Assembly: GCA_900491605.1 (NCBI GenBank)
Contig: UESW01001606.1
Span: 1 to 64,000 of the forward strand
DNA length: 64,000 nucleotides
Direction of reading: 5' to 3'
Source: Calamus simplicifolius
Lineage: Eukaryota > Streptophyta > Magnoliopsida > Arecales > Arecaceae
Shown here piece by piece: positions 20,223-29,832 of this stretch (position 1 is the stretch's first letter; each line of letters begins with the position of its first letter). The notes under the pieces are model-generated. The model saw only the letters and a list, made by a program, of their open reading frames with translations. It made no database searches and was not told the origin of the DNA. Both the position numbers and the translations under genes were made by a program.

Positions 20223-22127
20223 TCAACAAGTTGATTTTGTTTTAAATATATATTTTTAAAAAAATGAACTAAGCCTATCTCCTACAATATGTAAATGATA
20301 TAAAGTGTTACGTGTATAAAGAGTGAACAGAACTAATTCCCAATAATAAGCAAAATGGCATTGATAATTATTAGTTTTGAGTGTGCATGAAATTTCTTTT
20401 CACAAACTAACTGCTCACCACATAATAATTTTTGAGGAATCATCTTACTTTTTACCCAAGCAAGAATAGATCAATAATTCTAGAAATTCATTTCCTATCG
20501 CTATATAGGTAGGAATAATGTGTGCCTTTGCACTCTTTACAACACTAAAGCTAACCATACAATGTGTATAACTATGGGAGGATTTACAAGTATTTTTAGT
20601 GGCCTAAAACACTTAAATGATTGAAAAGTCAGGAGCCTATTTTCAGACTTAAGATCATGGTTTGAACCACAAGAATAATTATATTTAATATTATAATATA
20701 ATATAATATAATATAATATATGTAGTGTAAACTAAGATAGTATGATAATATTATAAAAAACTATAATATAGCACATAAATATAATATTATTATACTATAT
20801 ATAATTTTACATTATACTTATTATTATATTAGAATATAATTATATTTTAATATTATAATACTATAGTATGATATATTTTAATATTATTATAGTTTGATAT
20901 TATTATATTACATTATTGTTAGAATAATTTATAATAAATTTTTAATATATTAGATAATTGAAAGTATAATGCAACATCTTTTATTATTTTATTTTAAAAG
21001 TATTTTCTTAGTTTGGTTACTAAATAGATATTGAAACTTCACAGCATTTTAAAACGTAGTTACAAATAGCAAATGGCTTTTTTAAAAAGCTCTGTTTTTA
21101 AAAGCCCTAATACCAAAAGCTCTATTTTCAAAAGCTATACTACTAATAGTTCTATCAAAGAGGGCTTGAGAGCTAGACTACATGTGATGTAAAAAGAAAA
21201 AGAACTCTAATCCATTCAACCTAAATCTTAGCCTTTTGCCCAAATGAGTTGCACTCAACCCAACTCTAGCCAAATTAATATCTTTCATTACATCCAATTA
21301 GGTTCATACTCAATTAGACCTTTCTCTAATCCATTCAATCTCTCCTTAGGTCTATCTCATCATTGTTATGATTTGATAGCTCAATATAGTATATGAGTAT
21401 AACTAGCCCATAAATCCTGTACTTATATCGAACATGAGCTTGACATGAACTAAGAGTATAGGATTGAACTAAGTTTAGAAATCATTAGATATATATTCTA
21501 AGGATAGTCTTTTCTTACTTAGTGAAGGAACACCATAATGCTGGTTATTTCAAACCGATTTTGCGGATATCTTCAACATTTTATTTTGGCAATCTATACC
21601 CATATTAATTTAATAATAAAAATAATAAGAAGATTAAGAAATTGACCTTCATACAATTGAGTCGAATATCTTGAACTTCACCAACACCATCTTGGAATCA
21701 CCAAATCCTTTCGATCATCATGGATCTTTTGCAACATTCTCTAAATCGTTCGTGTTTTTGATTTGGGTTGATATCAAACAACTGAATTTTTTGAGTCACT
21801 TTGTATTCTTAACACATAAGACGAAGTAAAGATGAAAGAGAAGACTCTCGATGGGTGATGAAAGAAAGTTATTACAGAATAAATTCCATCTATATTTATC
21901 TATTGTAATAATATGGAGGCACATTGCAAAGTTTTTCATTTTCTCTATGGGCAATACCATTATTAGAGTTTGTTATTTAGTGTGCAACAAGAATTGAGTC
22001 ATTGAAAATTTTTATTTATTATAATTTGTTATATTGTTATTGTATTCCAAAAATAGGCAGAAAAAAATGAGAGAAATTGTACTCCACAGCGTGTGGGGTC
22101 ATTGTTAATGACACTAGTATTAATAAC
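20223..22127. other. AT-rich intergenic spacer
   Basis: I see no gene here. At about 20,680-20,935 the sequence is almost pure A/T with an (ATAAT)-type repeat, a candidate matrix-attachment or unstable region. The remainder is ordinary AT-rich plant intergenic DNA. Confidence 0.7.
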
Positions 22128-22705
22128 GGGCCCGTTTGTTAGCTGATTTGGATTGAATTTTTGTTTCCGAAAACAAAAAATCCAACCCATAGCATGGAAA
22201 ATGTGTTTGGCCAGACCATTTTCGAAAATACTTTTTTGAAATGATCCTAAAAATCTAAATGAATCTAAAAAATGTTGGAGCGACATTTTCTTTGGATTCA
22301 TCTTATACGTTTTTTATATTTTATCCTTCCTTTCTCAAAATACCTGAAACTCGCGGATTCGCCTTCTTCCTTCTTCTCGCGACCTTTCTTTATTCGTTGT
22401 TGCCTTTCTCCGCATGATCTATGGCTCCCTTTCTCTCCGACAAAGAAGGGCCCATTTTGTAGTTCCAGATTTGTGCTTCATCGGCTTCTTTCGGATCGAG
22501 GTTCTGGTGCGTCCTCGTCACGTCTGCTCCTCCTTTTCTTATTGTCCATCTGGTAAGATCTTTGGGCTTTAAGTTCAAAAATAATTTTCGAAAACACCAA
22601 CCAAATGTATTCTCAAATACTAAAAATTAACAGAATGCAACTTAGATTTTTGGATACAATCCATATTTTCGAAAATAGTTTTCTAGATCATGAACCAAAC
22701 AGGAC
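22128..22705. mobile_element. Possible MITE-like element
   Basis: The left edge GGGCCCGTTTGTT and right edge AACCAAACAGGAC are roughly inverted complements, and next to each lie matching TTTTCGAAAA motifs. This resembles short non-autonomous plant DNA transposons with GGGCC-GTTTG ends. I could not find a convincing direct target duplication, so the borders are tentative. No coding potential. Confidence 0.4.
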
Positions 22706-23094
22706 GTTATTTTTCTCTACAAAGAAGAATAAGTTCCACCCCTTTTTGGGTGATCAGAAAAAAATTTATGTAATTTTTTTAATTAATCTTTTATTCTTCA
22801 GAGAATAATAACTACCATTTTTTTAATTAATTAATTAAAATTTAAAATAAATTTAAACTTTTGAAAATTACTTTAATGTGCAGTGATGTGGGAGAGTGAA
22901 AATCTCTTCCACAATCCCATTGTTAGGGTATCGAACCGACTCGAGGGTGTCTCCAAGCCAAATCGAGTGGTGGCCCTTTAGCCGCGATGCCGTCGAGCTC
23001 TTTTAGAACCGTCTCAAGGGTTTGTGTGTTGGCTCGAGGGGTGACTCGAGCAGGTACGAAGCTGTTAGGGTATCGAACCGACTCGGGAGCGTCT

Positions 23095-23785
23095 CTAAGC
23101 TGGACCGAGTGGTGACCCATACGGATCCAACTGAGGGAGACGGAACCTGGAGGGGATAGGTTCCTCCATAATATGGTGAGTGTAAGGAGGATGAGTGTCG
23201 TAGTCCTCCTCTGGCTGGTTGTTGATTTTTCTGATGAGCTTTTTCAACCACCGATTATATTCGTTTGGATGTTCCTCTGACTGGCGATTGATGGTCGACA
23301 TCCTCTTAGGTGATTCGGAAGATGAAGAAGAAGAAGGAGAAGAGTGCAGGTGGTGGTGCCTCCGCTTGGGCTCTTTCGGCGCCGTTGCTCTAGGGAGGAG
23401 TCGCCTACATTGCGGACGGAGGAGCGCGACCTCTTGAGGGTCTTCCGGCGGTGTCCTCTGAGCGAGGTATGGCAATAGCGAGTCTCTTGCCGGGGGGATC
23501 TCCCCGAGAGGATTGCTAAGCGATGCATCTGCCGCAGGCGGTGGAGGAGGCCTGGGCTGGTGTTGGATGGCCATAGACCGCTGCTCCTGTAGTCCGTGCA
23601 CCATCGTCGTCAAGTTATGGACTTGCTGGGTGAGTGCGGCTAGCTGATCCACCTGGTTGGCTGCAGCTGGGCGGAAGTAACCGGAGGGTTAGTAGTAGGG
23701 GGTTAACCTCTGGCCGTTGCTCTGCTGGTTGGGGATGCCCCCAGCGTGGCTAATGGAGGCCTCCCGAGCTTGTGTTACCATCATT
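23095..23785 (-). pseudogene. Gag N-terminus of a Tat-like gypsy element
   Basis: The start is taken at the MMVTQAREAS methionines (23,785), just downstream of the primer-binding site. One frameshift near 23,655 separates the leader from the longer frame (DQLAALTQQVHNL). That frame has a coiled-coil-like start, a Pro-rich and Arg/Ser-rich middle with a poly-Ser run, and the end NRWLKKLIRKINN...PIPSRFRLPQLDPY, which resembles the start of the gag capsid region (typically 'PLP.KF.MP...YDG') in Tat-type elements. It stops there, so the capsid core and zinc knuckle are missing. Confidence 0.6.
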
Positions 23786-24493
23786 GTTGTTGTTAGGGAA
23801 GGAGGAGAAAAAGAGGGCTTGTAGTTTGGTATTACAAAGATCTGCTTTTCATTCACCCCCTTCCTAGCGCGCCAATCTGATGATGTCCGATCATCGGCTT
23901 TGACCATCAAAAAGCTCTGTGAGGGTTGTTGATGATGCTCCCGCTCCGAGAGGGCCTGCAAGAAGTCTTAGGGCCGGAGGTTGCTCCAGCGGGGACCCTC
24001 CGATGGGCAAGTTAGTGATCGGAGTCATAGCTATAAACTTGAAGAAGTTTGGAAAGAGAGCTCAGAGAACCGAAGTGCTCTCCGAGTGTGAGTGTGTGTT
24101 TCTCTTAGAGCTTACCTCGCTAAGGATTCTTCTTACCTTTTTATGGACCCTTGGTTTTAGTATGGGGATCAGCCACGTGGAGTTCCATGGAAGTGAGTGT
24201 CTGTTAAACTCATGGTGATTACGTGAACTCAGAAACGGTTGGTGGGCTGGGTCTTATTGGATACGCGGGCTAGTCGGTTGGTGGGCTTGGTCCCATCGGG
24301 CGCGTGGGACAGACGGTAGGTGGGTCTGGTCCCATCAGGCATGTGGAATAGGTGGTACGTGGGCTTGATCCCATCGGACATATGGGAGAGGCAGCGGGCG
24401 TGGTTAGCCCATGCGGGGGCCACGTAGGCATCGCAGCCCATCCGAAGTTGACATGGGGGTCAGTAACGCAACCGGCGTTGGGGCTGGGTTCGG

Positions 24494-24692
24494 AGAGACG
24501 GGGCTGCCGAGGGCCATCTTGGAAAGATGGGGCTGCCGAGGGCCACCTTGGAGAGATGGGGCTGTCGAGGGCCGCTTTGGAGAGACGGGGCTGCTGAGGG
24601 CTGCCTAGGAGCTGAGGGCCGCCTTGGAGAGATGGGGCTGCCGAGGGCCGCATAGGAGAGACGGGACCGCTGAGGGCCACCTTGGAGAGACA
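24494..24692 (+). repeat. 29-bp tandem array
   Basis: About seven units of 29 bases with the theme GGGGCTGCCGAGGGCCACC and TTGGAGAGA. One unit is shortened. Strongly GC-rich compared with its surroundings. It ends exactly where the plus-strand pol fragment begins. Confidence 0.88.
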
Positions 24693-24705
24693 TCCCGGCA
24701 CATCG

Positions 24706-27258
24706 ATGATCTTACAGAGAGCTTCGTGACACTCAGAAGATATTAGATGAAGCTATATCCAACCAAGTGTGCTTTTGGAGTCAACTCTGCGAAGTTCCTG
24801 GGCTTCATGGTCTCCCAGCGAGGCATCAAAGCAAATTCTTAGAAAATTCAAGCTCTTCAGCTGATGGCACCTCTAGGGTCGATTAAAGAGGTGCAACGTC
24901 TTACCGGAAGGATAGCGGCCCTCAATCGTTTTGTTGCTCGGTCGGTCGAAAAATGTTTGCCCTTCTTCAAGGTACTTCGATCGGCTAAGAATTTTCAGTG
25001 GACTCCGGACTGTCAAAAATCCTTTGAGGATCTCAAAAAATACCTTGGCTCACCACCTCTTCTCAGTAGCTCGAGGCTCAGAGAGACGCTATATCTGTAT
25101 CTGGTGGTCTCAAAGAGTGCCATCAGGTCTGTGCTAATCAGAGAAGAAAATAAAATCCAAAAACCAATTTATTATATCGGCAAATTACTTTGGGACGCTG
25201 AGATAAGGTACACTCATATTGAAAATATGGTATTGGCTTTGATAACATCAGTCTAAAAGTTATGACCTTATTTCCAAGCACATGTTGTGGTAATCTTAAC
25301 CGACCAACCTATCAAGTCAATCATCCATCGTCCAGAAGTATCGGAAAGGATGACCAAATGGGTCGTTGAGCTGAGTGAACATGATATCCAATATCAGCCT
25401 CGTCCAGCCATCAAAGCATAAATTCTAGCAGATTTTCTCCTTGAATGTACCATACCTAAGGATGCCTCCACTCTGGATATTTCTGAACAACCGAAGCCTG
25501 AAGCTTTGTGGCTGCTTCATGCAGATGGATCCTTCAGCATGAATGGTTTTGGCACTGGCTTAGTCCTCACCAGATCAGAGGGTGCGACCTTTGAGTATGA
25601 CGTCCGTTTCTCCTTTCCAGTATCTAATAATAAAGCAGAGTATGAAGCTCTACTTGTTGGACTCCAGATCGCCCGCGACTTGAAAGTGAAGAGATTGAAT
25701 GCATACACCGACTCCTAGCTAGTTGTCGGTCATATGCAAGGAGAATTTGAAGCTCGGGAACCAAATATGGTACGGTATCTTTAAAAGGTACACCACTTAT
25801 CTTCTAATTTTTCTAAACTTGAAGTTGTTCAGATCCCCAGAACCGAAAATAGATGCGCTGACCTTCTATCTCGCCTGGCCACCACGGATTCAATGGCCTT
25901 GAACAAAAATTTCACTTGGAGGTCCTTGAGAAGTCTAGCATTGCCGAGGCTAACCAAATAATGCAGATTAAGGCCAGGCCATCTTGGTTCGACCCAATTA
26001 TCAAGTACCTCAAGGAGGGATCTCTCCCAGCGGATCGAAAGGAGGCAAGTAAACTGAAGATGCAAGCACCCCGCTTGATGACCAATTATACAAGCAATCT
26101 TTCTCCATACCATTACTCAAATGCCTTCGATTGTCAAAAGCTGATTATGCTCTCCAGAAGGTTCATGAAGGTATCTGCAATAGTTATCTTGGTAGCCAAG
26201 CCTTATGCCAGAAAGTGCTATGCCAAGGATACTATTGGCCAACTATGCAGAAGGATTCTGATGATCTCGTTCGAGCCTGTGACTCATGTCAATGACATTC
26301 AAATATTCAGAGACTCCCTTCTGCTCACTTGACACCAATATTATCTGGCTGGCCCTTCGCTAAGTAGGGAATGAACATCCTCGGCCCTTTTCTTCTTGCT
26401 ACAGGACAAAGGAAGTTTTCATTCGTAGCGATCGGCTACTTCACCAAGTGGGTCGAGACCGAGGCAATCGCCCATATAACTAAAGCTTAGGCTAGGAATT
26501 TTTTATGGAGATCCATCATTTGTCGATTCGGCCTTCCGCACACCATCATCACCTACAATGGTAGACAATTTGACAATCCCAAATTCCAAGAGTTCTGTGA
26601 AGATCATGACATTAGCCATTAGCTCACATCGGTCGGGCACCCTCAAGCCAACGGTGAGACAAAGGTAACAAAGCAAACCTTGCTACAGGGAACCAAAGCT
26701 TGCCTTAACAGGGCATATGGCATATGGGCAGATAAGCTCCACCATATTCTGTGGGCTTACCAAACCACCCAGAGGATCTTCATGGGCGAAACTCCATTCA
26801 AAATGACCTTCGGCACTAAAGTTGTCATTCCTGTGGAGATAGGAGTACCTTTACCATGGGTGGAGAGTTATTCGGAGGAATCGAACAACGAATATCTCTG
26901 AGCCAATCTTGACTTGATAGAAGAAGTCAAAGAGAAAGCCCGGATCCGAATGGTAGCCTATCAACAAAAGATAGCCCGTTATCATTCCTCCTGAGTAAAA
27001 GGAAAATACTTCCTCCCTAGTGATCTTGTGCTCTGCAAGGCATCTGTCTCTAAACCATTAGAGCAAGAAAAGTTATCTCCAAACTGGGAAGGCTCCTATC
27101 AACTTGCAGAGGTCCTAGGCCCGACACCTACAAACTTCAAGATCAAGACGGAAAGTCTATTCCCCGAGTATGGAATTATGACAACTTCCAGATATATTAT
27201 CAGTAAAGTACACTCATACCAAGATCATTTTTCTCACAATATGAAACTTTACTTTTAA
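24706..27258 (+). pseudogene. Gypsy pol remnant: RT end, RNase H, integrase
   Basis: It starts just past the catalytic YVDD-type motif (HIDDLTESFVTLRRY, then PTKCAFGVNSAKFLGFMVSQ). The RT thumb and connection follow (SIKEVQRLTGRIAALNRFV at about 24,880). RNase H is at about 25,505-25,870, with catalytic Asp in HADGSF, Glu in KAEYEALL and Asp in TDS. Integrase follows (FAIGYFTKWVETEA-like at about 26,420, HPQANGETKVTKQ at about 26,640, FGTKVVIPVEIG at about 26,820). In the second integrase motif Asp is replaced (ITYNGRQF in place of the usual TDNG). At least ten stop codons, mainly from Gln or Arg codons, make it non-functional. Confidence 0.85.
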
Positions 27259-27380
27259 ATTTGCAATATTTCTATCTCGATCACTTCTTCCGAAAGTTGT
27301 TGATGAAGGACAGGTTTCGCCCAATCAACGACCCTCGAGCAACTTCTCTGAACCTCGATAGAGCCGAGCTATTTCTCCGT

Positions 27381-27764
27381 ACCTTGGCAATGCCAAGTAA
27401 AATATAATCTTTCTTCGTACCTCGGCATGGCCGAGCAACTTCTCCGAACCTTGGCAAGGCTGAGCTATTTCTCTGTACCTTGGCAGCACCAAGTAAAATA
27501 TAATCTTTCTTTGTACCTCGGCACGGCCGAGCAACTTCTTCGAACCTCGGCAAGGCCGAGTTATTTCTTCGTACCTTAGCAGTACCAAGTAAAATATAAT
27601 ATTTCTTCGTACCTTGGCATGACCAAGTAACTTCTCTGAACCTCGGCAGGGCCAAGCTATTTCTCCGTACGTTGGCAGTGCCAAGTAAAATATAATCTTT
27701 CTTCATACCTTGGTAGGGCCAAGCAATTTCTTCGAACCTCGGCATGGCCGAGCTATTTCTCCGT
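27381..27764 (+). repeat. 96-bp tandem array, four units, in gypsy 3' region
   Basis: Four units start at about 27,381, 27,477, 27,573 and 27,669, with half a unit before. Each contains alternating small palindromes (CTTGGCA..TGCCAAG, CTCGGCATGGCCGAG) and AAAATATAATCTTTCTTCGTA. The period is divisible by three, so two long minus-strand frames run through the array without stops; I do not think they are genes. The CCTCGGCATGGCCGAG-like motif recurs through the rest of the element, for example in the LTR near 33,255-33,315. Confidence 0.92.
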
Positions 27765-27799
27765 ACCCTGACGAAGCAAGGAAAAATCCTCTTTATCCC

Positions 27800-29832
27800 T
27801 CGGCACGACCGAGCAATTCACCAATCACCATAGTTTTCGTAAATTGAGTAAAAATACTCAAGGAGTTTTGGCATGACCAAACCTCAATTAAGTATCAGCA
27901 AAGCTGCCTAAGTCTTCATATATAATCTAAGACGAGTCAAGCACTACGTCCCCGAAGGTTCAACATTGTCCGGTGAGCATCAGTGGGACTAAGCTAAATC
28001 ATCAAGATACTTAGCAAAAGTTGAGTCCCTGAACACTCCTAGCACTCCATGACTTTCATGCAGTCGAGTACAATCATTCGAAAACTCAGAAAAACTAGGT
28101 GTTTGTCCTCCTCAACAGAGGAGTGCTCTATTGGGTGTTTCTATATCTCGGCAGGCTCGAGCCTTTGTTCTACACTCCGTCCGAGATAAAGAAGCTAATG
28201 TGCTTATGCGTGATTTATGTATCGAAATAAGGTAGAGGCATTGGTACGTCGGAATTACGAACACTTAGCAGAAAAGAAATAAATGACAAAAGAAGATAAA
28301 TAATTTAAAGTTCTTTTATTTCAAAATAGTTCATTACAAAAAATTATAGCCCATCATGGGAATTACAAGTGCTTTATAGCATAGGAAATACAAGAAAATA
28401 CTCAAAAAAATAAGTTTGGCTGCCAACGTTGCATCGACAGGGTTTCTGTTTCAAAAATCAGAAAAGAGAAGAACTTTGTTGAGTTGTGATCTCCAAGGCA
28501 TCGGGTAAAAGTATGGGAAGAAGAAGCCGCCCGACGACACTTACCTTCGGCTTTCCTTTCCTTAGGAAGCCACCTAATGGATCTTCAGGTGAATCAAGGG
28601 CTACCAGTGTTGATGGAAAGCCTATGGAATCTGAGGCCCATCAGAAATTACATTTTCAGTGGTCTCTGTGGCTTCACAACAGATGGATAGAGTCAAGTAA
28701 AAAGCGCCCGTATGCGCTTCTCGTGTGACCTCTATACGTCCTTCCTTGCGCTTCACGTATGACCTCCATAACTCCTTCCTTCATTCTCTCCTCTTCTTTG
28801 CTCTTCACACTTGAACTCCGAGGAGAGATCATACTCCTTGACTTCTTGGGAGTGGCTTGCTTTTCAACAACTTCTTCATCTGAATCATAAAAAACAGGCC
28901 AAATCTCGCAAGAGAAGGCCGACCCTTTAACATCCGCCTCTGACATGGAAAAGACCTCATCGATTTTCTTCCACTCTCAGGATGACAAAGGCTCTCCAAC
29001 TATGCTCAGTGCATCCCATTCATTCCCCTTTTATAGCTTTTCGACGGGGACAACCTCCATCAATGAAGAGGAGTTTTCGGGATTCAAGGCGCATCGATCG
29101 CCATAACTGGGAGCCACGTGTCGCCTATCTGCTCTCTCCCGCGAGCGAAATTCAAGGAATTTCTCCTTGCCCAATGAAGCAAGCATTTTTCGAACCCACA
29201 GATCGACCACGTGTCATCATCTCGATAGGTTCTGCAGGATATACAGAGAGTCTCCCCTCGGAATGCGAGAGAAGTAAAAGATCTCCCGGATCGAGCGATT
29301 TAAATGCACATAACTGTTTTTTGTTTTCAAAAGTGCGGGCAGCTATGAAAAGACGTTTTAGAAAAGCGGATGGACCAAAGAGCAATTGATTGCTTGACGT
29401 ATGAAAGAGGTAAGCCTGCATCGAAAAAGGCGCACATTAATTGCGAGGTGAAGGTCTCTGCAAGGTTCAAAAAAAATTGATTTATTAACAAATCTCAGCA
29501 AGGCTTAGCGATATCCTTCATCTCCGCAAGGCCAGATGGCCTACCTGGCAAACCCGAGTGATTTCTCCTATCTCAGGCAAAACCAAGCCAATTCTCCACC
29601 CTCGGAAAAACTGAACTATCAATTTGCTTAAGTCAGATTACTAATGACTTCCTAAACTCTGGTACGGCCGATCTACCCGCTCTACTTAGTAAAAACTATC
29701 GAATATACGACATTTCAGATAGTGAGAGATGCTGTGAAAAATGAAATCTCATTTATAAGGATTAATAGTACAAAGCATATAATAAGCCTTTCAGGTTACA
29801 AAAAAGGAGAAGAATGCTAGAAAAACAAATCC
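27800..29832. other. Gypsy 3' non-coding region
   Basis: Sequence between the 96-bp array and the end of the antisense ORF. It carries scattered CTCGGCA/GGCCGAG motifs. A 90-residue minus-strand frame at 28,674-28,946 (FYDSDEEVVEKQATPKK, then a charged region) could be a degraded passenger ORF, but I recognise no domain. Other frames here overlap on both strands without similarity to anything I know. Confidence 0.5.

Larger units (their letters stand above)
22921..24692 (-). mobile_element. Reversed 5' fragment of a Ty3/gypsy element
   Basis: Reading the minus strand: a region of 29-bp repeats (24,494-24,692), then LTR-like sequence down to about 23,878, then a primer-binding-site-like ATTGGCGCGCTAGG (rc of about 23,863-23,876), then the start of a gag gene (23,785 down). 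Near the other end TGTTAGGGTATCGAACCGAC occurs twice (22,921 and 23,063), about 143 bases apart. Its LTR does not look like the 800-bp LTR at 33,160, so it belongs to a different element, truncated after the gag N-terminus. Confidence 0.65.

Noticed and set aside
22272..22556. 94-residue frame with Ser/Phe-rich composition in the MITE-like segment
   Set aside because: Pyrimidine-rich low-complexity stretch with an overlapping minus-strand frame; no domain recognised.
27281..27745. 154-residue repetitive minus-strand protein
   Set aside because: Open only because the 96-bp tandem unit is a multiple of three; a second frame over the same array is equally open. No start context or domain.
28982..29421. 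Overlapping plus- and minus-strand frames of 89-135 residues
   Set aside because: No recognisable domain, inside the gypsy non-coding 3' region, and the two strands contradict each other.
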